This document shows positions 1 to 11,457 of a stretch of 64,000 bases of DNA, piece after piece. Location of the stretch: positions 10,046,501 to 10,110,500 of the forward strand of contig OX485805.1 in NCBI GenBank assembly GCA_950295325.1, in the 5' to 3' direction. The DNA is from Polytrichum commune (lineage: Eukaryota > Streptophyta > Polytrichopsida > Polytrichales > Polytrichaceae). The number at the start of each line of letters is the position of its first letter. Position 1 is the first letter of the stretch. Below the pieces are notes generated by a model, which ran no database searches, was not told the DNA's origin, and saw nothing but the letters and a program-made list of their open reading frames with translations. A program made the translations under genes and the position numbers.

Positions 1-561
1 GCCCTGGTACAGCAGTGCCTGGGAGTGATTCCCGGGACTGCCAAGGTTCAAACAGGCATAACTTCCTCACCACTTGCCCGAATGGGGCAAGTGAGGAGTC
101 CATCGGCATCTAAGTGAAGCGTAGATGAAGATGGAGTGGTTGGTTTCTGGAATCAGACATCATACAAGGAAGTTATGATGGTCTGAAGCTGCAGGGGGGG
201 TTCTAGGCCCAGCAGCTAAGGGAAAATGTCCACTTGGCCCCAACTCTTGGTAGAGAGACAAGAGGTTGGTTGACGGTGGGGTAGGGGCCCCGCGTAGAGT
301 CCTAGAGGCTTATATGGGTGAGGTGGTGTGGCCTCACCCACCCGAGGCCGAACGGCAAGGCCTCCATGGGCTTTGGCCTATTGTGAGGCCATAGTTGCCT
401 AGTATGGTTCGGGTTGTTGTAGTGTTGCTCCGGCAACGCGATGATCAACATAGGATTGGACTTCCATGGATGGAAGTCCACATTGGGGAAATGGGTTACC
501 GATTAAGGGGTGAGTCCCGAAAGCAAAGTAGGAGGGTTGGTTCCCTCCTATGAACTATTGG
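1..561 (+). repeat. 3' portion of an LTR of the main gypsy family, truncated at both ends
   Basis: The sequence matches the sense LTR from its GCTGTCCCGGGACAGC palindrome region through the TATA-like block and the inverted GGACTTCCAT repeat. It stops at about 561, where other copies continue into the last 130 or so bases ending GGTTGCGACA. The left part lies outside the window. The break sits directly against the end of a host exon or intron start (CCAAG followed by GTGCCC), so host sequence resumes at about 562. No target duplication can be tested. Confidence 0.9.
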
Positions 562-1027
562 CCAAGGTGCCCTCCTCAACCCTAAACCCCTTTCCCGCTT
601 TTGCTTCCCTTGTCTTCCGTTTGCGTGCCGTTCTCTTTACGAGCGCCCATCCCAAACAGCCCTCATTATTTTTCCCACTCCATTCCTATTCTTATCTTCC
701 TATGACGTTGTTTCGCAGGTGGCTACCCGCTCGCTTGGTGCCTGGCCCTCCTCCACGTCCTCCTTGGATAGGCACGCCCTCAAGGCCGCATCTTCCGAGT
801 CCGATCGTTGTCTAGCCCTCCGGAGAAGCGCAAGACGTTCCCTTTTGCAAACGCCCTCGTATTCTACTTATAATACCACCTCGTACAATTCGGGAGCGCG
901 TCCTGAAACATGCAAGAACGACACATATTCCTGTCCAGGCAACACACAAGGATATAGTCGTGGGCTTGAGATTTTTAGAGCCATGGAGGCCGCCAAAAAA
1001 AAGGACTTAGCCGCAAAAAAAAAATAG
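562..1027 (+). pseudogene. 3' terminal exon (719-1027) of a paralog of the minus-strand host gene, with part of its last intron
   Basis: Bases 565-718 look like an intron: CCAAG/GTGCCC at the left, a pyrimidine-rich tract, and TTTCGCAG at 711-718. The exon from 719 is open for 102 codons to TAG at 1025-1027. Its C-terminal half matches the last exon of the minus-strand gene at 3537-3824: both carry SYNSG, then GYSRG followed by EIFR, then an Ala/Lys-rich tail. Both exons begin right after CAG with a Val-Ala codon pair. The upstream exons are missing because an LTR fragment abuts the intron, so I call a partial gene or pseudogene. Function is not recognised. The tail is basic (a run of AAKKK-type residues) and would suit nuclear localisation, which is inference. 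Confidence 0.6.
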
Positions 1028-3138
1028 TGGGTCGGACTAGTGTGACTAGAAGCGTACTAGTGGGACGGACTCCCTAAATGCTTAGGTGTAGAACATATTT
1101 AAGTGCTTACTTTCTAGTATGCTATTCCAAGTTACTCAAGACATTGATGGTATTTCCATTATATTTGTATTTCAATCCCAATTAATTCATTAAACTTCCA
1201 TTCATTCTTCGCACCTTCCCTTCCATTCATAACGAGTTGTCATTTCATACGCAACTATTTTCATGTATGCCTCACATTTTTGTTCACTTCCATGCCTTTA
1301 TGTATAATAATAGTAGCATACCATTATACATATGGGATTTTTAGTCGTCATTACTGGTCCAATTTTGAAATGCGCATCCTTATATAGTCTCATAATCAAC
1401 AAAAAGTCTCCAATTACCGAATATAGTGTTATGTCTAAACTAAATTTTTGTATGTAGTAGGAGTTGTCAGGGGTTAATAGTTTTACTGGTAGATGACCCA
1501 AAACCAACAAGGAAACTTGATGCTAAGGTGGTGGACATTTATTACATCAATAATGTATTTAGTATGCAAGATTTTGGGATGTTGGTTTTAGTGCCATGTA
1601 CGTTAGGATGTCCATGGTATTCAAGTGAACGAGATTAATCAACTTTGGAGATGTATATTATGCAATTATGTTTACATCTAGTGAACTCTGTTCCACATCC
1701 TCTTGGTATAGAGATTATTGTCTAAATGACAATGTATATTATGTGACATATACATGGCCTTGTTCCATTTGAGATCATTAGTTTTGGGAGCCCCATCAAG
1801 ATTCTTAAATTAAATAACAACAAACAATATATAGAAGAAGGGGCGATAAAGATATAGAAGCTAGGTATAGGTTGGGAGAACTGGGGTTGAGACCTATCAG
1901 GGCATATGCACATATCCTAACCACTATAATTGAATTGACAGATGTATTTGGACAATCGAGGCTGGCAAAGGTGTTCTTTTTGCACAAAATAAGAAGTTTT
2001 TTTCTTATTTATTTCATCCTTGCATGTAAATCTTTGGAAGAGATTGTCATAATCTTGAAACTTACTCGAACTTTAATGAACACCATGTATTTGAGGGCAA
2101 GGGAAACCCCAAGGAAAGCATGAAGTACAAATGATGAGAGAGAGAGGAAGGAATCACAAAGAAGAGAGGATAGAGGTAGAGGAGGAAGGGAAGGAGGGAA
2201 AGTAGATTTTACTTGATTTTTTGTTAGAGTAAGTGCATTCATATTTTCAATGCCATGACACCTCCATGTTTTAGTTTTTGTATTTGTCTAATGACTTATG
2301 GGATGTTTCTAACGGGTTCCACTATTAGAAGTGGTAGAGATAAACTGCTTGTTGAACATTATTTTAGTCCTCAAAACATATTTGACATTGTAACTTATCA
2401 TGTACTCAAAGTGTGGTCATTGGACACCAAGTTTGGAAATAGCATGATCAAGTTCAATTCACATTTATCACTATAGTTGGAACCTGAGTGGCTATTGTGA
2501 TTGTCAAAGTCATTTGGCCTGCCAAATTACACCACTTATTTCCATTAGTGTGTACCTCGATTGATTATCTTTAACATTATTTGGCCCAATGGTAATTTAT
2601 GCAAACACACAATCCCATGTGTCAACGCCTTCAACCTACAAAATAATAGTCTATTAAATGCATATTGATTCCAACAAAGGAATTTTGTCTTAAACATAAC
2701 AGTAAACTAAACATTATATTTATTGGATATTATATATGGATATTCATCCAAACCCAAACATAATAGGATTTGTAAGTAACCCAAAGTCTAGCCCATTTGT
2801 AGTAAACCCACAATGCACGTAGACTTTCTAGTGGTCTATTATAATAATAAATTTGCTAATATCATATTGGATCAAGCACAAAAATGTTGGATATTATTGG
2901 TGGTTGTTGACAACCAAACAACTTAATTTATACCTAATTCTCATTAGCTTGATTCACTTGTAAGGCAAGCAAGGTTGTTTTTCACATATAACATTATATT
3001 CGTTAAATTGAGACTTTTTGGGCATTTTGAGACATTCACATAAATAAGAACAAGGATAAATGGAACACATATTGGAGAAAGTTGTAAGATGCGAACACTT
3101 TGAAGCGGGTGTTTAGACCAAGAACCCCATAAATAACT
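1028..3138. other. AT-rich spacer between two convergent host gene ends, no gene seen
   Basis: Short open frames only, none with recognisable domains or repeated elsewhere in the window. Near 1030-1070 the motif GGACTAGT/ACTAGTGGGACGGAC occurs as an imperfect repeat just after the upstream stop codon. It might be part of a 3' UTR. Base composition is clearly more AT-rich than in the retroelements. Confidence 0.6.
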
Positions 3139-3430
3139 CATATTTGTGATGGTTTAGGGTGGGCAATCCAAACCTTAGACCAAATTGAAGGGGAAACCTT
3201 AAAACATTCATATTATTGCACACAAAATATTAGAGCTTGTATGAATATGGTTTAGGTAGGGCAATCCAAACCATAGATCTTATTGAAGGGTAAATATGTT
3301 AACCAATATAATATTGCATACAAAATATTCCAAACTCATATTTGTGATGGTTTAGGTAGGGCAATCCAAACCTTGGACCATATGGAAGGGGAAATCATGT
3401 GACAATTATATTATTGCAAATAAAACATAC
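3139..3430. repeat. Three imperfect tandem repeats of about 100 bp
   Basis: The core GATGGTTTAGG(G/T) followed by GGGCAATCCAAACC recurs near 3149, 3249 and 3348, giving a period close to 100 bp. Each core is followed by a similar tract ending in a TATTATTGCA-like stretch and AAAATA. Units have diverged by point changes and small indels. No coding potential is evident. Confidence 0.8.
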
Positions 3431-3536
3431 AAAGTATGGCATATAAAATGCATAGCATGCTAACACCACACATCCATTGGATAGTGCGACCCAAAATGAT
3501 GTTGCCTATGGCCCAAAACCCTACGCCTACTATGGC

Positions 3537-3824
3537 CTATCTAGCCTCGGAGACTGCCTCTTTTTCTTTTGCATCTTTTTCTTTTGCTGCGGCTTCTTTT
3601 GCTCGCATTGCTTCAACATTCCTGAAAATCTCCGCCCCGCGACTATAGCCATTCTTGGGGTGACCGCCATCAATAACACATTTTGGATTCCGTCAGACGC
3701 CCGAATTATACGACGAAGAATTCAAATACGATGAAGTGGACTGTCTTGCATTTCTGGTCATGGAGTAGAAACGCTCCAACTCGATGGACGCACTAGACCG
3801 CATAGGTTTACGGGTGGGAGCAAC
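3537..3824 (-). pseudogene. Exon F: C-terminal exon with an in-frame TGA
   Basis: The acceptor TTGCAG occupies 3825-3830 and the exon opens GTT GCT at 3824. It reads 95 codons to TAG at 3539-3537, with one internal TGA at 3695-3693. The second half has GYSRG, EIFR and then an Ala/Glu/Lys-rich helix-forming tail with repeated AKEK units. It matches the + strand exon at 719-1027. The TGA falls just after the shared SYNSG motif, where the paralog has a sense codon (Ala). I infer that this copy lost function by a nonsense change, possibly CGA to TGA. Confidence 0.65.
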
Positions 3825-4099
3825 CTGCAACGCATCAATGCAAGAACACATGTGTTAGTTTAGGGACGAAGACCCAAACCTGTCACACGTTCCTTTGTTT
3901 AATGAAAAATGATTGTAATGCACGGTTAACCATGTTGGGGGGGGGGTTCACCTTGTCACCGGGGGCGTTCCCGTCGGAGTTGGCGAGGAGGGGCAAGGCA
4001 TCCCGCAAAGGAATAGGAAGGGTGCCACTCTTCGTAGGCCGAGCGTCCATCCGCAGCTGCCGTTGAGGTGTAATGCTGCCGCCGGACCGGGAGGGGGAC

Positions 4100-5072
4100 T
4101 GTCGCAACCCTTGCTAAGCCCCCTTGACAATCTTGCCAATTTTCAATTTTAGCAAAGGTTACGAGCGCTAACCATTCGCATTCTGCCATGCTAATGGTTA
4201 GCTCCTCCTACCCCGGACCTTATAGTTCATAGGAGGGAACCAACCCTCCTACTTTGCTTTTGGGACTCACCCCTTAATCGGTAACCATTCCTTGGATGTG
4301 GACTTCCATCCATGGAAGTCCAATCCTATGTTGATCATCGCATTGCCGGAGCAACACTACAACAACCCGAACCATACTAGGCAACTATGGCCTCACAATG
4401 GGCCAATGCCCATGGAGGCCTTGCCGTTTGGCCTCGGGTGGGTGAGGCCACACCACCTCACCCATATAAGCCTCTAGGACTCTACGCGGGGCCCCTACCC
4501 CACCGTCAACCAACCTCTTGTCTCTCTACCAAGAGTTGGGGCCAAGTGGACATTTTCCTTTAGCTGCTGGGCCTAGAACCCCCCAGCAGCTTCAGACCAT
4601 CATAACTTCCTTGTATGATGTCTGATCATAACAACCAACCACTCCATCTTCATCTACGCTTCACGTAGATGCCGATGGACACCTCACTTGCCCCATTCGG
4701 GCAAGTATTGAGGAAGTTATGCCTGTTTGAACCTTGGCAGTCCCGGGAATCACTCCCAGGCACTGCTGTACCAGGGCGCTGTCCCGGGACAGCGCCCCAC
4801 TCAAATGGCCATAACTCCTAGCTCACACCTCCGATTGAGGTGTTCTTGAGCTTTCTAGAATCACCACGCCATGAGCTACGCATAACTCATGGCCTTACCC
4901 TTGTGCCTCCTAGTCTTTGTGGGTGGGAGGCGTTCCCAACGCCCGGGGCCCTCACCCACACTAGGATCACTTGGGCCCTCTCACCAATGGCGCCACAAGT
5001 CCCGGGTGTCACTCCGGGGTCCCCCTTGTGCCCATGGTGTTTCGGGCACTCCTCATGGAGAGGTGCGCGACA
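4100..5072 (-). repeat. Solo LTR, antisense to RtA, with target duplication GGGAC
   Basis: Reads TGTCGCAACCC at 4100 to GCGCGACA at 5072 in the inverted orientation. GGGAC precedes it at 4095-4099 and follows it at 5073-5077. No internal element sequence is attached, so this is a solo LTR left by recombination between the two LTRs of an earlier full element. It lies 136 bp from the left LTR of RtA in opposite orientation. Confidence 0.95.
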
Positions 5073-5208
5073 GGGACGTCCGGACGCATTTGCGATCTAT
5101 GCCCTTGAGCGGCGACGGGGACGCAGAGCGCCGGAAGATTTGCTTGGGTGGGGGGCTATCGATGACGCCGGCGTCAATAGGCTCCTTGGAGTAGTCAATG
5201 GTCGACGC

Positions 5209-6183
5209 TGTCGCGCACCTCTCCATGAGGAGTGGCCGAAACACCATGGGCACAAGGGGGACCCCGGAGTGACACCCGGGACTTGTGGCGCCGTTGGTGA
5301 GAGGGCCCAAGTGATCCTAGTGTGGGTGAGGGCCCCGGGCGTTGGGAACGCCTCCCACCCACAAAGACTAGGAGGCATGAGGGTGAGGCCATGAGCTATG
5401 CGTAGCTCATGGCGTGGTGATTCTAGAATGCTCAAGATCACCTCAATCGGAGGTGTGAGCTAGGAGTTATGGCCATTTGAGTGGGGTGCTGTCCCGGGAC
5501 AGCGCCCTGGTACAGCAGTGCCTGGGAGTGATTCCCGGGACTGCCAAGGTTCAAACAGGCATAACTTCCTCAAGACTTGCCCGAATGGGGCAAGCGAGGA
5601 GTCCATCGGCATCTACGTGAAGCGTAGATGAGGATGGAGTGGTTGGTTGTTATGATCAGACATCATACAAGGAAGTTATGATGGTCTGAAGCTGCTGGGG
5701 GGGTTCTAGGCCCAGCAGCTAAGGGAAAATGTCCACTTGGCCCCAACTCTTGGTAGAGAGACAAGAGGTTGGTTGGCGGTGGGGTAGGGGCTCCGTGTAG
5801 AGTCCTAGAGGCTTATATGGGTGAGGTGGTGTGGCCTCACCCACCCGAGGCCGAACAGCACGGCCTCCATGGGCTTTGGCCCATTGTGAGGCCATAGTTG
5901 CCTAGTATGGTTCGGGTTGTTGTAGTGTTGCTCCGGCAACGCGATGATCAACATGGGATTGGACTTCCATGGATGGAAGTCCACATCTAGGAATGGGTTA
6001 CCGATTAAGGGGTGAGTCCCGAAAGCAAAGTAGGAGGGTTGGTTCCCCTCCTTTGAATTATATGGTCCGGGGTAAGAGGAGCTAACCATTAGCATGGCGG
6101 TATGCGAAGGGTTAGCGACTCGTAACCTTTGCTAGAATTGAAAATTGGCAAGATTATTAAGGGACCTAGCAAGGGTTGCGACA
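5209..6183 (+). repeat. RtA 5' LTR
   Basis: Begins TGTCGCGCACC and ends GGTTGCGACA, so termini are TG/CA within a 6-bp inverted repeat TGTCGC/GCGACA. It contains a chain of hairpin-capable palindromes and the block GGCTTATATGGG at about 5811-5822. Confidence 0.95.
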
Positions 6184-6201
6184 CTTGGTATCAGAGCAGG
6201 G
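6184..6201 (+). other. RtA primer binding site for initiator Met tRNA
   Basis: CTTGGTATCAGAGCAGGG directly follows the LTR. TGGTATCAGAGC is the standard plant iMet tRNA complement; the first two bases act as a spacer. Confidence 0.9.
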
Positions 6202-6234
6202 TTCCAAGTTTTGAGCTCGCACTTTGAGGGAAAC

Positions 6235-6849
6235 ATGGCTATCAAAAATGCGGGTTATGATGGTGAGCCCGGGGTTTCCAAAAGGTTGTGAGGCTCAAAT
6301 TGGAACAAGGATCATGTGCAAGTGGAATTTGACCATACCATTGGTTCTAATGACAATGGTGGGCATGAGGGTTGATTTGGTAAGGAAAATGGAGGAGTGC
6401 TTTGAAAAGGGCTCCCGAAAACCTCAAAAAACTTTTGGGGCCTAGAATACCGAAAGCACCCAAAACCTTGGAGGGCATTAATGTTGGATTGAAATTCCAA
6501 TTCGAAATGCTTGGAAGGTATTGATGTTGGAATGAATTTGGTGCTAATGAGGCACCCGGGGCCTCTTAAGGCCTATGTGCGCTATTCAAACGCACAAATG
6601 AAGGATACACCTAAAACGGACGAGCTTTCTAAGAAATGCATCCTTTTAGGTGGGGTTTTAAAAGCGGGTGGTGGATGCCTTGTTTAAGTCCCCAAGGCTT
6701 CTTGAGGACATGGTGGGGACCATCAAGTTTGCAAGAGCATTGAAGCCGATGGTCCTAAAGAGAAGTTTGGCGGCGCATCACCACAAGTGGCTTTAGCCAA
6801 AGTAGGTCCCAAAGAAATGAGTGCAAATTGTTTGGTCCATTTTACTTAG
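6235..6849 (+). pseudogene. RtA gag remnant
   Basis: An ATG at 6235 in the context AAACATGGCT starts a short frame MAIKNAGYDGEPGVSKRL that soon meets a stop; the same start occurs in RtC and RtB. Downstream coding potential is scattered over frames (for example a frame rich in Gly/Asn around 6320-6400), with stops throughout. No zinc knuckle CxxCxxxxHxxxxC is visible. Placement between PBS and protease-RT region identifies it as former gag; the sequence alone would not. Confidence 0.55.
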
Positions 6850-7175
6850 GCAAAACATGTTGGTGCCGCGGACGGAATGTTGAAAGGTGGCTTTATGCTT
6901 CCAAAGCAAATCATACTTGTGCCGCGGACGGAATGTTGGGAGGTGGGTTTGTCCTACCAAGGCAATTCATGTTTGTGCCACGGACGGAGTGTGGGAAGGT
7001 GGCTTTGTGCTACCAAGGCAAAATATGTTTGTTTTGCGGACAAACTATTAGAAATTGGTTTTGTGGCACCAAACCAATTTGTCCCGCGGACGAAATGTGT
7101 AAAGTTGGCTTTGCGGACCAAGCCAAGCTAAGTTGCGGAGGACCAAATGTAAGACGATGGCATTGTGGCCAAGGC
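6850..7175 (+). repeat. RtA 56-bp tandem array, six units
   Basis: Units begin GCAAAACATG or CCAAG-like and contain TGCCGCGGACGGAATGTT then GGTGGCTTT. Four units are about 56 bp and the last two about 50. The first units read through in a frame with repeated PRTEC-type motifs. Copy number differs between elements: six here, in E1, E2 and RtC, five in E3, four in RtB, and nearly none in E4. Confidence 0.85.
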
Positions 7176-7289
7176 TAGTAGCCTTAAGCCGAGGCCAAGT
7201 CTTTTGTACCTTGAGGCTCAAATGAATGGGAGAAATGTCTCATGGGTTGACAAAAAGGCAAGCCATTCCTTCTTAAGCCCAAAACTTAC

Positions 7290-8549
7290 AAGGGAGTTGG
7301 GGCTTGCCGATTGATAGAGCGGGCAAGCCCACCAAGGTGCGGTTTGGAAAGGGCGAACCGCATGAGACAAAGGAGGCCGCGATGCATGTAACCTTTCAAT
7401 GTGGGACATTGGATTTTTGTCAAAATTTCATACCATGTGAAATAGATGAAATGCATGTCATTATGAAGGTCGCCTTCTTTGAAACTCACATGAAAGATGT
7501 GAGGTGCAAGCCGGTGTGCTTGCGGTGCATTATGATGTGTCATAATGGCAATGAGTTGATGTTCAAATTGACAAGGACTCCTATGGTAGGTGGACCCAAG
7601 TTGAATTTGGTCTTAATGGACCAACTGAAAAATAGAAAACATAATGGTCGTGGTTCCATTGGAGCAACTCCAAGGAATGTATGGAGAGGCTAGGAAAGAT
7701 GGGCCTCCTCCAAATCACATTGGTGGGATGTTGGTGAGATACAAGGATGTATTCACCAATGTGTTGCCCAAAAAGTTACCGCCAAGGAGTGAAAAATAAC
7801 TTTGCTCAACGAGAAATCGAGTTCTTGAGGTATGTGGTGACAAAGGAAGTTGGTGGACGAACATGAAGAATGTCAAGGCAATCCAAGAAGAGAATTGGCC
7901 CTTGACTCAAGAAAAGGGCTTAGGTCATTTGTTGGCCTAACCAACTACTACCACCATTTCATTCATGGTTTTTCTAAGGTTGCTAGAACCTTAGTCAACA
8001 TGTTGGAAAAAATGGCTATCCCAAGAGTGGGATGAGCCTTGTCACCAAGCCTTTGGGGAGCTCAAGAAAAAGTTCTCTTCACAAGATGTGGTTAAGTTTC
8101 GGGTTTTCATGAGCATGTTGAGGTGCACATGAAGGCAAAGGACTTTACCATTGGCGGATGTTGATCCAAGATGGAGGACCATTGCTTATGGGAGCATTAA
8201 GCTCCATGATTGTAGAAGCTTGTCCAACTTGTGCAAGAAATGGCTATCCCAAGAGTGGGATGAGCCTTGCCACCAAGTCTTTGAGGAGCTTAAGACCAAG
8301 TTTTTCTTTACCACACGTGTTCAAGTTTGCGGAGCTTGAAAAACCTTTTGAGGTGCATACGGGGGGCGAGGACTTTACCATTGGCGGATGTTGATGCAAG
8401 ATGGATGGCCATTGCATACGAGAGCATGAAGCTCGATGGTTCGACTTGTGGAAGAAATGGCTATCCCAAGAGTGGGATGATGTTTGTCACGAGTCTTTGG
8501 GGAGCTTAAGACCAAGTTCTCTTCGCCGCCCGTGCTCAAGTTCCCGGAG
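7290..8549 (+). pseudogene. RtA protease-RT linker, deleted RT core, and tandem RT-RNase H units
   Basis: From about 7380 a frame with FCQNF, AFFETHM, GKE/GNE-L-FKLTRTPMVGGPKLNLVLMD leads to YKDVFTNVLPKKLPPR at about 7740-7790, typical of the segment before gypsy RT. At about 7790-7800 it jumps to NFAQREIEFL and GLRSFVGLTNYYHHFI (7916-7963), which belong to the C-terminal side of RT. Fingers, palm and the YxDD motif are absent. From about 8006, units starting AAATGGCTATCCCAAGAGTG recur near 8234 and 8451; each encodes the RT-RNase H junction (PVLKF, FDKPFEVHT, FTIGG). The third unit is cut by the solo LTR. Stops and frame changes are frequent. Confidence 0.8.
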
Positions 8550-9524
8550 TGTCGCAACCCTTGCTAGTCCCCCTTGACCATCTTGGCAATTTTCATTTCC
8601 TAGCAAAGGTTACGAGTGCTAACCCTTCGCATACCGCCATGCAAATGGTTAGCTCCTCTAACCCCGGACCAATAGTTCATAGGAGGGAACCAACCCTCCT
8701 ACTTTGCTTTCGGGACTCACCCCTTAATCGGTAACCCATTTCCCCAATGTGGACTTCCATCCATGGAAGTCCAATCCTATGTTGATCATTGCGTTGCCGG
8801 AGCAACACTACAACAACCTGAACCATACTAGGCAACTATGGCCTCACAATGGGCCAATGCCCATGGAGGCCTTGCCGTTCGGCCTCGGGTGGGTGAGGCC
8901 ACACCACCTCACCCATATAAGCCTCTAAGACTTCACGCGGGGCCCCTACCCCACCGTCAACCAACCTCTTGTCTCTCTACCAAGAGTTGGGGCCAAGTGG
9001 ACATTTTCCTTTAGCTGCTGGGCCTAGAACCCCCCCAGCAGCTTCAGACCATCATAACTTCCTTGTATGATGTCTGATCAGAACAACCAACCACTCTATC
9101 CTCATCTACGCTTCACGTAGATGCCGATGGACTCCTCACTTGCTCCATTTGAGCAAGTTTTGAGGAAGGTATGCTTGTTTGAACCTTGGCAGTCCCGGGA
9201 ATCACTCCCAGGCACTGCTGTACCAGGGCGCTGTCCTGGGACAGCGCCCCACTCAAATGGCCATAACTCCTAGCTCACACCTCCGATTGAGGTGTTCTTG
9301 AGCTTTCTAGAATCACCACGCCATGAGCTACGCATAACTCATGGCCTTACCCTTGTGCCTCCTAATCTTCGTGGGTGGGAGGCGTTCCCAACGCCCGGGG
9401 ACCTCACCCACACTAGGATCACTTGGGCCCTCTCACCAACGGCGCCACAAGTCCCGGGTGTCACTCCTGGGTCCCCCTTGTGCCCATGGTGTTTCGGGCA
9501 CTCCTCATGGAGAGGTGCGCGACA
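8550..9524 (-). repeat. Solo LTR nested in RtA, target duplication CGGAG
   Basis: Inverted LTR from TGTCGCAACCC at 8550 to GCGCGACA at 9524. CGGAG flanks it at 8545-8549 and 9525-9529, and removing it restores the RNase H reading seen in other copies. The outer end has CTAGTCCCCCTTGACC with TTTCATTTCC, a variant shared exactly with the 48736-48791 fragment. Confidence 0.95.
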
Positions 9525-9529
9525 CGGAG

Positions 9530-11457
9530 CTTGACAAACCTTTTGAGGTGCATATGGGGGTGAATGATTTTGCCAATGGTGGATTATGTGTAAGATGGAT
9601 GGCCATTGCATATGCGAGCATGAAGCTCGATGGTTGTCAAAGAAGACAACCAACTCATGACAAAGAACTTCTTTGCGGTAGTGCATTACTTGAAGATGTG
9701 GCGACACTAGTTGGGGTCGTACAAAGTAAAGGTCTACAAGGACAATGTGTCCTAAAAGTATTTTGACATACAAGCGCAAGTGAGCGCCAAGTCCTTGCGT
9801 TGGCATGATAGTTTGGCGCTTATGAAGGTGGATTTGGTCCACAAACCGGACCATGGAAATGTGGTGCCGGATGCGCTAAGTAGACCGGATGAGTTCCAAG
9901 CAATGAGAACCATCCAAACCTTGTGGCTAATGTGTGCCGGCGAAGGAAACTTGTGATGCAAGATACGGGAGGGGTAAATTAACTACCCCAAGGCACAAAA
10001 GCTTTTAGGTGAGCTTCGCAAGAGCAAGGTGCTCAAAGAGGCTAAGTTGGTGGACGGATTGTTCAAGTGTAAGCAAAGTCAGGTGTATGTGCCTCAAAGC
10101 AAGTTGAGGCTATCGGTTTTGAAGGAAAAATGTGATAGTCCTATTGCCGGCCATAGAGGAGAAAGAAAAAACCGCCATAGAATGGTGTCATGGAGGTACC
10201 ATTGGCGGTGCATAAAGGAGGATATAACCCACTTTGTGAAGGCGTGAATAAAGTGCCAAGAGAACCGAGCCTCTTACCAAAAGCAAGGCGGTTTCTTGCA
10301 ACCGTTGCCTATCCCGTCGGCGCCATGGCATAGTATGTGCATGGACTTGATCACAAGTTTGCCGGAGTGACATGGGTATGATGCCATCTTGTTGATGGTA
10401 GAGTGGTTTGCCAAGTTGGCACACATGGTGCCAATTGTGGGAACCGCCACCGCGTTGGAGACCGCATAGCCTTTTCTCAAAGGATGGTTGAGGCACCACG
10501 GGTTGCCAAGAGTGATTGTGTGGGATCAAGATCCAAAGTTCACAAGTGCATTTTCAATGCATTTTTCTAAGGAGGTTGTATTGAAACTAAGGTTTAGCAC
10601 GGCCGTGTATTCCCAAATGCATGGGAAAACAAAGCGTGTGAATGGATACTTGAAGCAATACTTGAGGAACTTGGTGGGGGCGGACCAAGGAGATTGGGCG
10701 GACTATGTGGGTCGAGCGGAGTGTAATTGCAATGTAGCCACACACTTGGCTACCAAGGGGTGGTCTTTGGTGGTGGCTTATGGAGTGGATGCGCTCCAAC
10801 CTATTAACCTAGCTCTCGAGGGGGCACATTCAACACTAGAGTTCAACCAAGATGGTGAGGACTTGGCCAAGAATGTAAACAAGTCTTGGAGATGACCAAG
10901 TTGTTGGTGGAGAAAGCCCGAATGTGCTACGAAGTGCAAGTCAATGCCGGAAGACGCGAAGTGGAGAATGAGGTGGGCCAAAAGATGTTGTTGAATGTGA
11001 ACAACTTCACTTACCCGGAAGGCCTCACTCCAAAAGTTCATGTCCAAAATTGGAGCTTTGTTTTCCATTGTGGAACAAATGTTCAAGGACATGTATAAGT
11101 TGGAATTACCGCCGGAGATCAAAGTGCATCCGACATTTCATGTCTCATTACGAAAGTCATATAAGGACGACACCTTGTGGCTGATCACAAGCAAGTGATT
11201 AGGCCACGTCCCGACCTTGTGGAGGTCATTTGGAACATGAGGTAGGAGGGCATCCTCAAGTGTAGGAAGCCCAAGTGAAAATGAAAGAAAATGTACAAAG
11301 GAGTACTTGGTGAAATGGTGAGGATACCATGAGAAAGAAACCGCTTGGGTAGCGGCAAGAGACATGATGAACGCCAAGGAATTGGTAAAGCACTTTGAAG
11401 AAACTAAGGCTAGACACTCCAATGAAATGAAGCGTAGGCATTGATGAGGACATCAAT
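9530..11457 (+). pseudogene. RtA RNase H, integrase and chromodomain remnant
   Basis: RNase H continues at 9530-9960 (THDKELLC, then DALSRPDEFQAM near 9865-9905). Integrase spans about 10029-11090: an H2C2-like region broken by TGA at the first Cys position (near 10246), first catalytic Asp in MDLITSLP (about 10344), TAG at 10467-10469, second Asp in VWDQDPKF (about 10524). The third position reads KTKRVNG, so the catalytic Glu is Lys here. After VHPTFHVSLRKS the frame breaks, but an RCRKPK-like stretch and WVAARDMMNAKELVKHFEE (about 11340-11400) mark a chromodomain. Not translatable as one protein. Confidence 0.85.

Noticed and set aside
1298-1510. Small open frames in the AT-rich spacer
   Set aside because: No homology within the window, no domain, and no splice or start context; expected by chance.
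4840-5394. A 184-codon open frame running through the solo LTR, the spacer and into the next LTR
   Set aside because: It crosses the target duplications and two inverted LTRs. The frame is open because the LTR is GC-rich; similar frames appear wherever an LTR is joined to anything.
6877-7131. Cys-rich small protein encoded by the 56-bp array
   Set aside because: Both of two overlapping frames look Cys-rich because of the repeat; the frame is not kept across the 50-bp units and no start is conserved.
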